Below are positions 1 to 9,592 of a stretch of 64,000 nucleotides of DNA, piece by piece. Origin of the DNA: Paraburkholderia fungorum (lineage in GTDB: Bacteria; Pseudomonadota; Gammaproteobacteria; Burkholderiales; Burkholderiaceae); contig NZ_FNKP01000001.1 of assembly GCF_900099835.1 (NCBI RefSeq), positions 3,410,001-3,474,000 of the forward strand, in the 5' to 3' direction. The notes under the pieces are model-generated. The model was given only the letters and a program-made list of their open reading frames with translations, was not told the origin of the DNA and did no database searches. Numbering within the stretch: position 1 is the stretch's first letter; every line of letters begins with the position of its first letter. A program made the translations under genes and the position numbers.

Positions 1-839
1 TGCACCTGCCAGTCGACCACGCCTACCCGCTCGCCGTTGTGATACACGGCAAATTGTTCGTCGACGGGAACGCCGTCTTCGGCGGGCTGGGTTTCCCAGC
101 CGCCCTGCACGCCGAAACGCTCGACTTCGCTCCAGCAACCGCGCGTCAGCACGCGCTCGAGCGCGCCTTCACGGCCATTCGTCACGATCCGGCCGATGCC
201 CGGCACCGTGCGGACCAAGTGATGAAACTGCGTCTCGATCGCTGCAAGATCCGGGAAGATGTCAGCGTGATCGAACTCGAGGTTGTTCAGCACCGCCGTT
301 TTCGGCCGGTAATGGACAAACTTCGAGCGCTTGTCGAAGAACGCGGTGTCGTACTCGTCGGCTTCGATCACGAAGAAGCTCGAATCGGTCAGCCGCGCCG
401 ACACGCCGAAATTCAGCGGCACACCGCCGATCAGGAAGCCCGGATTGAGACCGGCGTCTTCGAGCAGCCAGGTCAGCATCGAACTGGTGGTGGTCTTGCC
501 GTGCGTGCCCGCCACCGCCAGCACCCATTTGCCGTTCAGCACATGCTCGCCGAGCCATTGCGGGCCGGACACATACGGCAGACCGCGGTCGAGAATCGCT
601 TCCATCAGCGGGTTGCCGCGTGAGACCACGTTGCCGATCACGAACAGGTCGGCGTTCAGGCCGTTTAGCTGATCGGCGTCATAACCTTCGATCAGACGAA
701 TGCCTTGTGCCTCGAGCTGCGTGCTCATCGGCGGATAGACGCCGGCGTCGCAGCCCGTCACGGTATGACCCGCGCCGCGCGCGAGAACCGCGAGACCGCC
801 CATGAACGTGCCGCAGATACCGAGGATGTGGATATGCAT
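1..839 (-). CDS. mpl: UDP-N-acetylmuramate:L-alanyl-gamma-D-glutamyl-meso-diaminopimelate ligase, 3' end missing
   Basis: Murein-recycling ligase that joins the tripeptide L-Ala-D-Glu-meso-DAP, recovered from old peptidoglycan, to UDP-MurNAc in the cytoplasm. About 279 residues are present; the C-terminal part lies beyond the left edge. The N-terminus MHIHILGICGTFMGG gives a Rossmann-like nucleotide fold, and the ATP loop AGTHGKTTT sits at about residues 110-118, followed by a Mur-ligase central domain with EADEYDTAFFDKRSK. The start ATG at 839 gives the usual N-terminus of the family. MurC shares the GTHGKTTT loop, but a separate murC lies in the division cluster of this window, and the HIHILGICG start is typical of Mpl. 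It is divergent from the next gene. Confidence 0.95.
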   Translation of the reverse strand, partial: MHIHILGICGTFMGGLAVLARGAGHTVTGCDAGVYPPMSTQLEAQGIRLIEGYDADQLNGLNADLFVIGNVVSRGNPLMEAILDRGLPYVSGPQWLGEHVLNGKWVLAVAGTHGKTTTSSMLTWLLEDAGLNPGFLIGGVPLNFGVSARLTDSSFFVIEADEYDTAFFDKRSKFVHYRPKTAVLNNLEFDHADIFPDLAAIETQFHHLVRTVPGIGRIVTNGREGALERVLTRGCWSEVERFGVQGGWETQPAEDGVPVDEQFAVYHNGERVGVVDWQV

Positions 840-1035
840 AAGCCTGTCGTGCCGCGCGGGCGTTTTTTGCGAGGGATGGAGGTGCAAAAGCGGCCGGAAC
901 GACCGTCTGCAAAGGACGTTATTGTAACCGAGCCGCCCGGCTCTCCCCATCGAGCGTTGTCCACGCTGCGCCCGGCCTGTGGGTCGGGCGGCCCGCCTGG
1001 AAAGGCCTGTCATCAATCTCTAGTATGATTGGCGG

Positions 1036-1689
1036 ATGGTTCGCAAATCACATTTCGATCCGCAGCGCGTGCGCGAGGAAATCGCCATAGCAGCTGCGCG
1101 CATGATCGCCGAAGACGGTCTGGACTACGCCACGGCCAAGCGCAAAGCGGCCCGACAGGTTGTCGGCGAGACGCGCGTTGCCGGCGAATGGCTGCCGGAT
1201 AACGACCAGATAGAAGAAGAAATCCGCGAATATCAGACGCTCTTTCAGGGCGACAGCCAGCCGGCGCTCCTGCGACGGCTGCGCTGCATCGCGATTGACT
1301 GGATGGAGCGGCTCGCGGCCTTTCATCCCTATCTGACCGGCGCCGTGCTGGGCGGAACGGCCGGCGAGCATTCGGACATTCATCTGCAAGTGTTCTGCGA
1401 CAACCCGAAAGAAGTCGCGATCTACTTTCTGAACGCCAACATTCAATATGACGTGTCCGAGACCCGGCATTTCGCGGGACGCGGCTACGTCGAAACGCTG
1501 AGCTTCCTGTGGCGCCCCCTGAACGAAGGGCGCGACGCCGAACCGGCGGGCATCCACGTCGCGCTGTACGAATCCGACGACCTGCGCGGCGCAGTCAAGG
1601 CCGACGCGCGCGGCCGCACGGCGCGGGCGAATCTGCAGGCGGTTCAGGCGCTGCTCGATAGCAGCGAAGCTGCCTCCCCCACTAATTAG
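1036..1689 (+). CDS. conserved hypothetical protein with a degenerate nucleotidyltransferase-like motif
   Basis: A 217-residue soluble protein with no assigned function. The N-terminal 45 residues are a basic helical segment (REEIAIAAARMIAEDG, then KRKAARQV). Residues 105-118 read AVLGGTAGEHSDIHL, which resembles the G-[GS]-x(n)-D-x-[DE] signature of nucleotidyltransferases, but the second acidic residue is replaced by His, so catalysis cannot be assumed. No signal peptide or membrane segment is visible. It lies 11 bp upstream of the TlpA-like gene and is probably cotranscribed with it. The start ATG at 1036 has GGCGG only a few bases before it. The gene looks real by its codon use and by its position between two recognisable genes; its function is unknown. 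Confidence 0.8.
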   Translation: MVRKSHFDPQRVREEIAIAAARMIAEDGLDYATAKRKAARQVVGETRVAGEWLPDNDQIEEEIREYQTLFQGDSQPALLRRLRCIAIDWMERLAAFHPYLTGAVLGGTAGEHSDIHLQVFCDNPKEVAIYFLNANIQYDVSETRHFAGRGYVETLSFLWRPLNEGRDAEPAGIHVALYESDDLRGAVKADARGRTARANLQAVQALLDSSEAASPTN

Positions 1690-1700
1690 ACCGACCGACA

Positions 1701-2249
1701 ATGAATACGAGACGGATTCTGGCAGGCGCAGTTGTGGCGATCGTCGCGGCGGGCGGCGGTGTGCTGGCCAATCACTGGATGAATGGCGACGCCGAAATTG
1801 CGCACGCCGCGCAGCCCGCTTCCCAGCAGAGCGCGGTCGACCAGCTGTGGGCCGCGGCAGTCACGAACGTGGACGGTAAGCCGCAATCGCTGAGCATGCT
1901 CAAGGGCCACCCGATCGTCGTCAACTTCTGGGCGTCGTGGTGCGGGCCGTGTGTCGAAGAAATGCCTGCTCTCTCGCAACTTCAACGCGAGTACAAGAAG
2001 AAAGGCATCCAGTTCGTCGGACTTGGTGTCGATTCGGACAAAAACGTACAGGCTTTCCTGCAGAAGGTGAAAGTGGCCTATCCGGTCTACGTCACCGGTT
2101 TCGGCGGCGCCGACCTTGCTCGCGCGTTTGGCAACAATGCAGGCGGCTTGCCCTTCACGGTTGTGATCGACGCCAAGGGTAACGTTCGGTCGACAAAATT
2201 GGGACAAATCGACCCTGCGACCCTTCGACAGACGCTCGACGCGCTTTAA
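1701..2249 (+). CDS. TlpA-family thiol:disulfide oxidoreductase, membrane anchored
   Basis: A 182-residue thioredoxin-fold protein. Residues about 5-26 form an uncleaved signal anchor rich in Ala, Val and Gly, so the catalytic domain should face the periplasm. The redox motif WCGPC places the cysteines at 81 and 84 within NFWASWCGPCVEEMP, as in TlpA/ResA/CcmG proteins. The later GGLPFTVVID contains the cis-proline loop. Such proteins reduce periplasmic disulfides, often for cytochrome c or cytochrome oxidase maturation; the exact partner cannot be read from the sequence. It follows the nucleotidyltransferase-like gene closely and is separated from aroQ by 194 bp. Confidence 0.93.
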   Translation: MNTRRILAGAVVAIVAAGGGVLANHWMNGDAEIAHAAQPASQQSAVDQLWAAAVTNVDGKPQSLSMLKGHPIVVNFWASWCGPCVEEMPALSQLQREYKKKGIQFVGLGVDSDKNVQAFLQKVKVAYPVYVTGFGGADLARAFGNNAGGLPFTVVIDAKGNVRSTKLGQIDPATLRQTLDAL

Positions 2250-2443
2250 ATATCACATTCTTTTGACGCTCAGTTACCGTCGGAACGAGCAAAAATGCGC
2301 GCAAATCGCGCGAATTTGAGGGAAGATGCACGCCCGGCGACGTGACACGGTTATCGCATTAATGTTCCTTACCTCCGGAAAACTAGACAAGTTTCTCTAA
2401 TCAGCGCTAAAGTGCGCCCAATTCCACGGAAAAAGAAGCGACC

Positions 2444-2899
2444 ATGACGCGACTGCTGGTACTGCACGGACCCAACCTCAACCTTCTCGGCACCCGGGAA
2501 CCCGAGGTCTACGGTCGCGTGACCTTGCCGCAGATCGATCAGGCGCTGGCGGACCGCGCAGCGGACGCAGGCGTCGAACTGGCGTCGTTCCAGAGTAACC
2601 ACGAAGGCGCTCTGGTCGATCGCATCCAATCCGCCCGGACTGAACAAACCGATTTCATACTGATCAATCCCGCCGCGTACACGCACACCAGCGTGGCCAT
2701 TCGGGACGCACTGGCGGGGGTCGGCATCCCGTTCGTCGAGATTCATCTGTCGAACGTGCATCGTCGCGAACCGTTCCGGCATCACTCGTATTTCTCCGAC
2801 CAGGCTGAGGGCGTGATTTGCGGCCTCGGCTGGAAGGGATATATGTACGCGCTCGAATTCGCGCTCGACCGGCTCGCCGCCGGCTCGTCGCGCGGCTGA
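2444..2899 (+). CDS. aroQ: type II 3-dehydroquinate dehydratase
   Basis: Shikimate-pathway enzyme that removes water from 3-dehydroquinate to give 3-dehydroshikimate. At 151 residues it has the normal size of the type II dodecameric family. The N-terminal [17 protein letters not shown] carries the conserved Asn/Arg/Tyr active-site loop. [17 protein letters not shown] and [17 protein letters not shown] hold the substrate-binding Asn, the catalytic His and the Ser/Asn anchors. The 194 bp upstream contain no other gene. The gene stands directly before accB-accC, an arrangement common in beta- and gammaproteobacteria, but a hairpin with a short T run lies between them. Confidence 0.97.
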   Translation: MTRLLVLHGPNLNLLGTREPEVYGRVTLPQIDQALADRAADAGVELASFQSNHEGALVDRIQSARTEQTDFILINPAAYTHTSVAIRDALAGVGIPFVEIHLSNVHRREPFRHHSYFSDQAEGVICGLGWKGYMYALEFALDRLAAGSSRG

Positions 2900-2920
2900 A
2901 TCCAAACACGACTAATTTGA

Positions 2921-2949
2921 GCCGGCTCTCGCAAGCGCCGGCACTTTTT
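2921..2949 (+). terminator. weak terminator or attenuator between aroQ and accB
   Basis: GCCGGC at 2921-2926 pairs with GCCGGC at 2937-2942 around a 10-nt loop, and a run of five T follows at 2945-2949. The stem is only six pairs, so read-through into accB is likely. The leader between the hairpin and the accB start is about 20 nt. Confidence 0.45.
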
Positions 2950-2969
2950 GCATTGAAAGGGGCTTCCTG

Positions 2970-3434
2970 ATGGATCTTCGTAAACTGAAAACTCTGATCG
3001 ACCTCGTCTCGGAGTCCGGTATTTCCGAACTCGAAGTGACCGAGGGCGAAGGCAAGGTGCGTATCGTCAAGAACGCGCCGCCGGTTTACGTCCAGCCGTC
3101 CGCCTCGTACGCGCCGCAATACGCGCAACCGGCCCCGCCGATGGGCGGCGAAGCGCCGGCTGCTGCGGCTCCGGCTACTCCGGCTGTCGCCGCGCCGCAA
3201 GGCCACGTGGTGACCTCGCCGATGGTCGGCACGTTCTACCGCGCGCCGTCGCCAGGCGCGGAGCCGTTCGTCCAGGTGGGCGACACGGTCAAGGAAGGCC
3301 AGACGATCTGCATCATCGAAGCGATGAAGCTGCTCAACGAAATCGAGTCGGACAAGTCCGGCGTGGTGAAGGAAATCCTCGTCGAAAACGGCCAGGCGGT
3401 CGAGTACGGCCAACCGTTGTTCGTGGTCGGCTAA
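2970..3434 (+). CDS. accB: acetyl-CoA carboxylase biotin carboxyl carrier protein
   Basis: Carrier subunit of acetyl-CoA carboxylase, the first committed step of fatty-acid synthesis. It has 154 residues. The biotinylation motif EAMKL puts the modified lysine at residue 120 in the C-terminal biotinyl domain (about 78-154). Between residues 38 and 78 lies a flexible linker rich in Pro and Ala. The N-terminal [17 protein letters not shown] is the conserved family start. A good ribosome site (AAAGGGG) precedes the ATG. accC follows after 126 bp in the same direction, the classic accBC arrangement. Confidence 0.98.
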   Translation: MDLRKLKTLIDLVSESGISELEVTEGEGKVRIVKNAPPVYVQPSASYAPQYAQPAPPMGGEAPAAAAPATPAVAAPQGHVVTSPMVGTFYRAPSPGAEPFVQVGDTVKEGQTICIIEAMKLLNEIESDKSGVVKEILVENGQAVEYGQPLFVVG

Positions 3435-3560
3435 CGCGGCACGCTTTGCGCTTTTTGCGCCTGCCGCCCGCGTGCCCGCTGTCCGGGGTGCGCGACCGAT
3501 CCTCAGAGGCAGCCGGTGTTGCATTCAACCCGGCGCCCATTGATGAGTCGAAAAACCGCT

Positions 3561-4928
3561 ATGTTTGAAAAAATTCTCATTGCCAATCGTGGCGAGATCG
3601 CGCTTCGTATCCAGCGCGCCTGCCGCGAACTCGGCGTCAAGACGGTTGTCGTCTATTCAGAAGCCGATAAAGAAGCCAAGTACGTAAAGCTCGCCGACGA
3701 GGCGGTCTGTATCGGCCCGGCTCCGTCGAATCTGAGCTATCTGAACATGCCCGCGCTGATCAGCGCGGCTGAAGTGACCGACGCCGAAGCAATTCACCCC
3801 GGCTACGGCTTCCTGTCGGAGAACGCCGACTTCGCCGAGCGTGTCGAGCAGTCGGGCTTCACCTTCATCGGCCCGCGCCCGGAAACCATCCGCATGATGG
3901 GCGACAAGGTCACGGCCAAGCAGACCATGATCAAAACCGGCGTGCCTTGCGTGCCGGGTTCGGAAGGCGCGTTGCCGGAAGATCCGAAAGAGATCGTGAA
4001 GATTGCCCGCCAGGTCGGCTATCCGGTCATCATCAAGGCCGCCGGCGGCGGTGGTGGCCGCGGCATGCGCGTGGTCCACACGGAAGCGGCGCTGGTCAAC
4101 GCGGTCAACATGACGCGCGAAGAAGCCGGCCGTGCGTTCGGCAACCCGCAGGTCTACATGGAGAAATTCCTGGAGAACCCGCGGCACATCGAAATCCAGA
4201 TTCTGGCCGACTCGTTCAAGAACGCGATCTGGCTCGGCGAGCGCGATTGCTCGATGCAGCGCCGTCACCAGAAGGTGATCGAAGAAGCGCCGGCGCCGGG
4301 TATCGCGCGTCGCCTGATCGACCGTATCGGCGATCGTTGCGCGGATGCGTGCAAGAAGATGGGCTATCTTGGCGCGGGTACGTTCGAGTTCCTGTACGAA
4401 AACGGCGAGTTCTACTTCATTGAAATGAACACGCGCGTGCAGGTCGAGCATCCGGTGACCGAACTGATTACGGGCGTCGACATCGTTCAGGAACAGATCC
4501 GCATCGCGGCTGGCGAGAAGCTCGCCTTCCGTCAGCGCGATATCCAGTTCAAGGGTCATGCGATCGAATGCCGGATCAACGCTGAAGATCCGTTCAAGTT
4601 CATTCCGTCGCCGGGCCGTTTGACGTCGTGGCATATGCCGGGCGGCCCCGGCATTCGCGTCGACTCGCATGCCTACAATGGCTATTTCGTGCCGCCGAAC
4701 TATGATTCGATGATCGGCAAGCTGATCGCTTACGGCGCCACGCGCGAACAGGCGATCAAGCGGATGCGCATCGCGTTGTCGGAAATGGTGGTGGAAGGCA
4801 TTCAGACCAACATCCCGTTGCACCGCGAACTGATGCTGGACGCGAAGTTCGTCGAAGGCGGCACCAGCATTCACTACCTCGAAAACCGGTTGGCCGCGAA
4901 GCTGCAGGCCGCGCCGGAAGAAGCGTAA
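3561..4928 (+). CDS. accC: acetyl-CoA carboxylase biotin carboxylase subunit
   Basis: ATP-dependent carboxylation of the biotin on AccB. The ATG at 3561 gives [14 protein letters not shown], the conserved family start, and a 455-residue protein of normal length; upstream in-frame starts at 3516 and 3543 would add non-conserved residues. The ATP-grasp fold shows the glycine loop GGGGGRGMR, the [12 protein letters not shown] segment and [14 protein letters not shown] with the Glu and Asn metal and ATP ligands and the catalytic Arg. It follows accB and is 3 bp from prmA, so the three genes probably form one transcript. Confidence 0.98.
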   Translation: MFEKILIANRGEIALRIQRACRELGVKTVVVYSEADKEAKYVKLADEAVCIGPAPSNLSYLNMPALISAAEVTDAEAIHPGYGFLSENADFAERVEQSGFTFIGPRPETIRMMGDKVTAKQTMIKTGVPCVPGSEGALPEDPKEIVKIARQVGYPVIIKAAGGGGGRGMRVVHTEAALVNAVNMTREEAGRAFGNPQVYMEKFLENPRHIEIQILADSFKNAIWLGERDCSMQRRHQKVIEEAPAPGIARRLIDRIGDRCADACKKMGYLGAGTFEFLYENGEFYFIEMNTRVQVEHPVTELITGVDIVQEQIRIAAGEKLAFRQRDIQFKGHAIECRINAEDPFKFIPSPGRLTSWHMPGGPGIRVDSHAYNGYFVPPNYDSMIGKLIAYGATREQAIKRMRIALSEMVVEGIQTNIPLHRELMLDAKFVEGGTSIHYLENRLAAKLQAAPEEA

Positions 4929-4931
4929 GTC

Positions 4932-5834
4932 ATGAGCTACCGGGAACTGATCGCCGAGCTGGCACGCGAGCACGCGGAAGAATTCTCCGACGCGTTGCTC
5001 GAGTTGGGCGCGTTGTCCGTGTCGGTTGAAGATGCGGACGCCGACACGCCCGACGAACAGCCGTTGTTCGGCGAGCCCGGTCTCACGCCGGATCGCACGG
5101 CGTGGCAGCGTTCGCGCGTGATCGCCTTGGTCGCGCCGGAACAGGAGCCTGCCGTGCTGCTGACTGCCGCGGCCAACGAGATTGGTCTGGAGAACGCACC
5201 GACGTTCACCGTGCGCGTCGTCGAAGACCAGGATTGGGTGCGGCTCACGCAGTCGCAATTCGATCCGATTCCGATCGGCGAACGCATCTGGGTCGTGCCG
5301 TCCTGGCACGACGCGCCGGACCCCGAAGCACTCGTGCTGGAACTGGACCCGGGCCTCGCGTTCGGCACCGGCAGCCATCCGACTACGCGGCTGTGCATGG
5401 AATGGCTCGAGCAATCGGTCAAGCCGGAACAGTCGGTGCTCGATTACGGTTGCGGCTCCGGCATCCTCGCGATCCTCGCGAAGAAGTGCGGCGCGAATCC
5501 GGTGTACGGCATCGATATCGACCCGCAAGCGGTCGAATCGGCGCGTCACAACAGCGAGCGTAATCGCGCTGACGTCACGTATGGTTTGCCTGACGAATGC
5601 CCGGCCGGCGAGTTCGATATCGTGGTCGCCAATATCCTGTCGAATCCGCTCAAACTGATGGCGTCGATGCTGGTGTCGAAGGTCAAACCGGGTGGACGAA
5701 TCGCACTGTCCGGCATCCTGGCGCGCCAGGCCGACGAAGTCGCGCAGGTCTACGCGCAGTGGATCGATATCGGCGTATGGCGCGAACACGAAGGTTGGAT
5801 ATGTCTAACGGGAACGCGCCGCGAAAGCCATTAG
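4932..5834 (+). CDS. prmA: ribosomal protein L11 methyltransferase
   Basis: SAM-dependent enzyme that trimethylates ribosomal protein L11. It has 300 residues: an N-terminal L11-recognition domain (about 1-100) and a Rossmann methyltransferase domain with the SAM loop [13 protein letters not shown] at about 169-181 and the NILSNPL motif later, matching the PrmA NPPx-like signature. The ATG at 4932 lies 3 bp after the accC stop, so translation is probably coupled. The accC-prmA neighbourhood is frequent in proteobacteria. Confidence 0.97.
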   Translation: MSYRELIAELAREHAEEFSDALLELGALSVSVEDADADTPDEQPLFGEPGLTPDRTAWQRSRVIALVAPEQEPAVLLTAAANEIGLENAPTFTVRVVEDQDWVRLTQSQFDPIPIGERIWVVPSWHDAPDPEALVLELDPGLAFGTGSHPTTRLCMEWLEQSVKPEQSVLDYGCGSGILAILAKKCGANPVYGIDIDPQAVESARHNSERNRADVTYGLPDECPAGEFDIVVANILSNPLKLMASMLVSKVKPGGRIALSGILARQADEVAQVYAQWIDIGVWREHEGWICLTGTRRESH

Positions 5835-5882
5835 AATAAGGCGTATTGTCAAACCACCGGCCTTCTGGCTTACCGGCTCAAT

Positions 5883-7223
5883 ATGCTCCTGGCGACGCGT
5901 TGCCCCTTTTGTGAAACCGTCTTTCGCCTGCAACCGGCGCAGCTCGCGCTGCGCCGCGGTCTTGTACGCTGCGGGCATTGCCAGGAAGTGTTCGATGCGT
6001 CGAGCAGCCTGTTCGATGTAACCGAAGGCGGCGACTTCTCCACCGCCAAACCGGTCGCCGCAGCCGCGGCGATCGAAGCGCTTTCCGGCGTCCGTCCGAA
6101 AGGTCCTGACTTCAGCGCCGAAGCGTGGGACCCCTGGGCTCCCGCCACCGACGCCGCGATCGACAACCGTCTGCGGCACAACGCCGGCAACCTCCCGCTC
6201 TCGCCTGTTTCCACCGACGCGGGCGTTGCCGTCACCCCGCGCCATGCTACTGAGCCGGAACTGCCGGCCAGCGCTTTCACTACACCTCCGCCCGCCGACG
6301 AAGAACCGGTACTGGCAGATGCACCGCTCGACCCCTTCGCCTATCCGGCCGACGAAGAGCCGCCCGCAGAGCCGTCCATCGACGAAGCGCCGCGTGTCTG
6401 GCACCGGACCGAGCGTCCTTCAGAAACGCCACCGGATGAGCCTTTGCTGAACCCGTCCGCGACATTCCACGGCATTGCCGATAACGAACCGCATTTCGGT
6501 GCTGCGGCCGCAGCCACTGCGGCTGAAATGGGTGGAGCGACAGCCTTCGGCGCCGCAGCTGCCGGTCTGGGCCCGACCGATCCCGCCGCGCGTACGGCCG
6601 CGTCGGGCGGAAGCGGCGGCAGTGGCGCAGGATTTCCTCCGTCTCCGGTTGCAGCCGGCGGCGAGCCCTTCTCCGTCAACCCGGTGAACGACGGCGACGA
6701 TCCGTTCCCCGTGGTGCGCGAAACCCGTCCCGCCAAACCCCGTCGGATGGGCTGGGCGATTGCCGGCTCGGTGCTGCTCGTTCTGCTGCTCCTCGCTCTG
6801 CTCGTGCAACTCGCGTGGTGGCAGCGCGAAACAGTGCTTGTGTATGTTCCGCGTTCGCAGGCGCTCTACGTGAAAGTCTGCTCGGAGCTAGGCTGCCAGA
6901 TCACGCCGCCGCATAACATCGAAGGATTGCTGGTCGAGCCGTCCGATCTGCGGCAGATCGACGGCCCGCACAAGCTCGAACTGAAGATGCCGCTGCACAA
7001 CCGTCTCAACATCGCGCTCGCGTATCCGGCCATCGAACTCACCCTTCTCGACGACCAGAACAACGTAGCGATCCGGCGCGTGCTGTGGCCGCAAGACTAT
7101 GTGCCGCCCGGCACGCTGATCGCGGCGGGTCTGCCAGCGCATGCCACGCAAACCATGATCGTGCATCTCGACACGGGCGCCGCGGTCGCTTCCAATTTCC
7201 GCGTACAGATTTTTTATCCGTAA
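5883..7223 (+). CDS. zinc-ribbon domain, DUF3426 membrane protein
   Basis: A 446-residue protein of unknown function typical of betaproteobacteria. The N-terminus is an MJ0042-type zinc ribbon with cysteines at 7, 10, 30 and 33 (CPFC, then CGHC). Residues about 45-285 are a low-complexity Pro/Ala/Glu-rich, presumably disordered linker. One transmembrane helix lies at about 290-311 ([20 protein letters not shown]). The remaining 135 residues form the DUF3426 domain, with LEPxDLRQIDG-like and [11 protein letters not shown] segments. The topology suggests a cytoplasmic zinc finger and a periplasmic C-terminal domain. It lies 48 bp after prmA. Confidence 0.85.
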   Translation: MLLATRCPFCETVFRLQPAQLALRRGLVRCGHCQEVFDASSSLFDVTEGGDFSTAKPVAAAAAIEALSGVRPKGPDFSAEAWDPWAPATDAAIDNRLRHNAGNLPLSPVSTDAGVAVTPRHATEPELPASAFTTPPPADEEPVLADAPLDPFAYPADEEPPAEPSIDEAPRVWHRTERPSETPPDEPLLNPSATFHGIADNEPHFGAAAAATAAEMGGATAFGAAAAGLGPTDPAARTAASGGSGGSGAGFPPSPVAAGGEPFSVNPVNDGDDPFPVVRETRPAKPRRMGWAIAGSVLLVLLLLALLVQLAWWQRETVLVYVPRSQALYVKVCSELGCQITPPHNIEGLLVEPSDLRQIDGPHKLELKMPLHNRLNIALAYPAIELTLLDDQNNVAIRRVLWPQDYVPPGTLIAAGLPAHATQTMIVHLDTGAAVASNFRVQIFYP

Positions 7224-7233
7224 CGCATCCTCG

Positions 7234-7257
7234 CGCGCCCGGCGACGACCGGGCGCG
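7234..7257 (+). terminator. GC-rich hairpin after the DUF3426 gene
   Basis: CGCGCCCGG (7234-7242) and CCGGGCGCG (7249-7257) form a perfect 9-bp stem with a 6-nt loop, 10 bp behind the stop codon. Only TT follows, so this is a weak or factor-assisted terminator at best, or an mRNA 3' end stabiliser. Confidence 0.45.
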
Positions 7258-7296
7258 TTCACCGTCATTCCTGACGAATTTTCGGAGCACATCAAC

Positions 7297-7797
7297 ATGA
7301 GCCAAGTCACGCTGGGTGGTAACCCGATCGAAGTAGCCGGCACGTTCCCGTCGGTTGGCAGCAGCGCCCCTGCTTTCTCCCTGGTGGGTAAGGATCTGAA
7401 GCCGCTGTCGCTCGCCGATTTCGCCGGCAAGCGCAAAGTGCTGAACATCGTGCCGAGCCTCGACACGCCGACCTGCGCAACGTCGACCCGCAAGTTCAAC
7501 GAAGCCGCTGCGAAGCTGACCAACACGGCTGTCATCGTCGTGTCGGGCGACCTGCCGTTCGCGGCATCGCGCTTCTGCACGACCGAAGGCATCGAGAACG
7601 TCGTCACGGCCTCCACGTTCCGCGGCCACGAGTTCGCGCAGGCGTACGGCGTCGACGTGACGAGCGGCCCGCTGACCGGCCTGACGGCGCGCGCCGTCGT
7701 GGTCGTCGACGAAAACGACAAGGTCGTGCACGCTGAGCTCGTCAGCGAAATCAAGAACGAACCGAATTACGACGCAGCACTCGCCGCGCTCAAGTAA
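7297..7797 (+). CDS. tpx: thiol peroxidase, Tpx family
   Basis: Thioredoxin-dependent atypical 2-Cys peroxiredoxin that reduces hydrogen peroxide and alkyl hydroperoxides. It has 166 residues. The peroxidatic cysteine is C60 in [15 protein letters not shown], and the resolving cysteine is C94 in ASRFCTTEG, which is the Tpx spacing. The start ATG at 7297 has TTCGGAGCACATCAAC before it, with GGAG at a good distance. It is probably transcribed from its own promoter, because a hairpin closes the preceding gene. Confidence 0.97.
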   Translation: MSQVTLGGNPIEVAGTFPSVGSSAPAFSLVGKDLKPLSLADFAGKRKVLNIVPSLDTPTCATSTRKFNEAAAKLTNTAVIVVSGDLPFAASRFCTTEGIENVVTASTFRGHEFAQAYGVDVTSGPLTGLTARAVVVVDENDKVVHAELVSEIKNEPNYDAALAALK

Positions 7798-7813
7798 GCC
7801 CTTCCGGGCGAAC

Positions 7814-7842
7814 GCGGCGCCGCGCTTCGCGTGCGGCGCCGC
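7814..7842 (+). other. perfect GC-rich inverted repeat between tpx and the kinase gene
   Basis: GCGGCGCCGC occurs at 7814-7823 and again at 7833-7842. The ten-base word is itself palindromic, so the two copies pair around a 9-nt loop. No T run follows directly; a T-rich stretch begins about 13 nt later. It could stop or slow transcription after tpx. It also explains why the in-frame GTG at 7831, inside the stem, is an unlikely start for the next gene. Confidence 0.5.
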
Positions 7843-7890
7843 CTGATCGCCACTCTTTTCCCTTCATTGTTTTTTACAGGAACGTTCGCC

Positions 7891-8829
7891 TTGGCTACGC
7901 TCATTTGCGGCTCGCTCGCCTACGACAACATCATGACTTTCGAGGGCCGCTTCCGGGAGCACATCCTGCCGGATCAGGTCCACATCCTGAACGTGAGCTT
8001 TCTCGTACCGACCATGCGCCGCGAATTCGGCGGCTGCGCGGGCAACATCGCCTACTCGCTGAAGCTGCTGGGCGGCGACGCGCGCATCATGGGCACGCTC
8101 GGCTCGGTCGACGCGCAGCCGTACATGGACCGCTTCGAGAAACTCGGCCTGTCGACGGAAAGCGTGCTGGTCGTGCCCGACACCCACACGGCGCAGGCAA
8201 TGATCACCACCGACCTGGAAAACAATCAGATCGCCGCGTTCCACCCGGGCGCGATGATGCAGTCGCATCTGAACCGCGCCGACGAAGCGAAGGGCATCAC
8301 GCTCGGCATCGTCGCGCCGGACGGCTACGACGGCATGATTCAGCATTCCGAACATCTGGCGGCGGCTGGCATCCCGTTCATCTTCGACGTAGGCCAGGGC
8401 TTGCCTCTATTCGACGGCGACACGCTGCGGCGCATGATTGAACTTGCCACGTATGTAGCTGTCAACGATTACGAAGCCAAGCTGGTGAGCAACAAGACCG
8501 GCTGGTCGATCGAAGAGATCGCCGGCAAGGTCGACGCGCTGATCATCACGCTCGGCGAGCAAGGCGCACAGATCCATCACGCCGACGGCATCGAAGAGAT
8601 TCCGGTAGTGAAAGCGAAGCAGGTGCTCGATCCGACAGGTTGCGGTGACGCGTTCCGCGGCGGTCTGCTGTACGGCATCGAGAACAAGCTCGGCTGGGCG
8701 ACCACGGGCCGTCTTGCGAGTCTGATGGGTGCGTTGAAGATCGAGCAACAGGGGCCGCAAAATTACGCGCCCACCCGGGCGGAGATCAACGAACGGTTCA
8801 AGCAGGCGTTCGGATACGACCTGCCGTGA
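7891..8829 (+). CDS. PfkB-family carbohydrate kinase (ribokinase or adenosine-kinase-like)
   Basis: A 312-residue sugar or nucleoside kinase. I chose the TTG at 7891 because it is preceded by CAGGAACG at a proper distance and yields (M)ATLICGSLAYDNIMTFEGRF, the conserved family N-terminus; the longer frame from 7831 would begin inside a GC-rich hairpin. Signatures are GGCAGNIAYSL (substrate and Gly-rich region) and the catalytic/anion-hole motif DPTGCGDAFRGG at about residues 247-258. The substrate cannot be decided from sequence; adenosine-kinase-like members are common in this clade. Confidence 0.88.
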   Translation: MATLICGSLAYDNIMTFEGRFREHILPDQVHILNVSFLVPTMRREFGGCAGNIAYSLKLLGGDARIMGTLGSVDAQPYMDRFEKLGLSTESVLVVPDTHTAQAMITTDLENNQIAAFHPGAMMQSHLNRADEAKGITLGIVAPDGYDGMIQHSEHLAAAGIPFIFDVGQGLPLFDGDTLRRMIELATYVAVNDYEAKLVSNKTGWSIEEIAGKVDALIITLGEQGAQIHHADGIEEIPVVKAKQVLDPTGCGDAFRGGLLYGIENKLGWATTGRLASLMGALKIEQQGPQNYAPTRAEINERFKQAFGYDLP

Positions 8830-8851
8830 GCTGAGCAATGGGAGCGAAGTA

Positions 8852-9328
8852 ATGAGAACGACGAGTCGCCTGATAGTAGCCACCCTGATTGCCGGTTCAG
8901 TGGCCATGACGGGGTGCGCGGTTAACAGTAGTTCTCCCGACGTCTTCACTTCGTCGCAGGCACAGCGCGAACAGACGGTGCGTATGGGCACCGTCGACAG
9001 CGTGCGCATGGTGCGAATCAGCACCAACAACGGCCAGCCTAGCGGGCTGGGCGCGGTTGGCGGCGGTGCGCTTGGTGCGCTGGCGGGCAGTTCGATCGGC
9101 GGCGGCCGCGGCTCGGTGGCCACGGGCATCATCGGCGGTATCGGCGGTGCGGTCGCGGGTAACGCGATCGAGAACAACGTCGCGATGCGCGACGGCCTCG
9201 AAATTACCGTGCGGCTCGACAATGGCGACCTTCGCGCGATTACCCAAACCGCCACCGGCGAAACCTTCCGTGCCGGCGACCGTGTGCGGATTCTGTCGAG
9301 CGGCGGCGTCTCGCGTGTCACGCGATAG
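8852..9328 (+). CDS. glycine-zipper outer-membrane lipoprotein
   Basis: A 158-residue predicted lipoprotein. The signal peptide ends in a lipobox-like SVAMTGC with the acylated cysteine at residue 22. Residues about 67-110 form a 2TM glycine zipper of repeated GxxxG steps (GGGALGALAGSSIGGG and following), as in SlyB/Pcp-type proteins; the C-terminus is a small beta-rich domain ending VRILSSGGVSRVTR. Such proteins sit in the outer membrane and affect envelope integrity. It lies 22 bp behind the kinase gene and is followed by a strong terminator. Confidence 0.88.
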   Translation: MRTTSRLIVATLIAGSVAMTGCAVNSSSPDVFTSSQAQREQTVRMGTVDSVRMVRISTNNGQPSGLGAVGGGALGALAGSSIGGGRGSVATGIIGGIGGAVAGNAIENNVAMRDGLEITVRLDNGDLRAITQTATGETFRAGDRVRILSSGGVSRVTR

Positions 9329-9398
9329 TCGCGCGCAGATCACGCTCTAACCATTTCCCCTCTCGCGCGGCCGGCTGAAACGCCACCGCGACGACCTC

Positions 9399-9433
9399 AG
9401 ACGCATGCCCTCCCCTGTGCATGCGTCTTTTTT
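9399..9433 (+). terminator. intrinsic terminator of the plus-strand lipoprotein gene
   Basis: AGACGCATGC (9399-9408) and GCATGCGTCT (9419-9428) form a perfect 10-bp stem with a 10-nt loop, followed by a run of six T (9428-9433). Confidence 0.9.
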
Positions 9434-9555
9434 CGTCTGCAGGTTTTGTGCGCTCTGCACTCTTCGCGCTTTGTCCGCGCGCCTGCAACTCGATCCTTCC
9501 TGAACAACATGCGTCGTCGCGATATATGACGCCTGACGCTATGTAAGCACCGCGC

Positions 9556-9591
9556 AAAAAAAATCCCGTCGCCGGAAACCAGCAACGGGAT
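9556..9591 (-). terminator. intrinsic terminator of the histone H1-like gene
   Basis: Read on the minus strand, ATCCCGTTGC pairs with GCGACGGGAT (one G-U pair, 10 bp) and runs into eight T. It lies about 105 bp behind the H1-like stop codon. The 367 bp between the lipoprotein gene (9328) and the H1-like stop (9696) hold only this terminator, the plus-strand terminator and the inverted repeat at 9593-9636. Confidence 0.9.
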
Positions 9592-9592
9592 C

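Noticed and set aside
3657..5789. A 710-codon open frame antisense to accC and prmA
   Set aside because: Both sense genes are unmistakable by motif; the antisense product has no recognisable domain.
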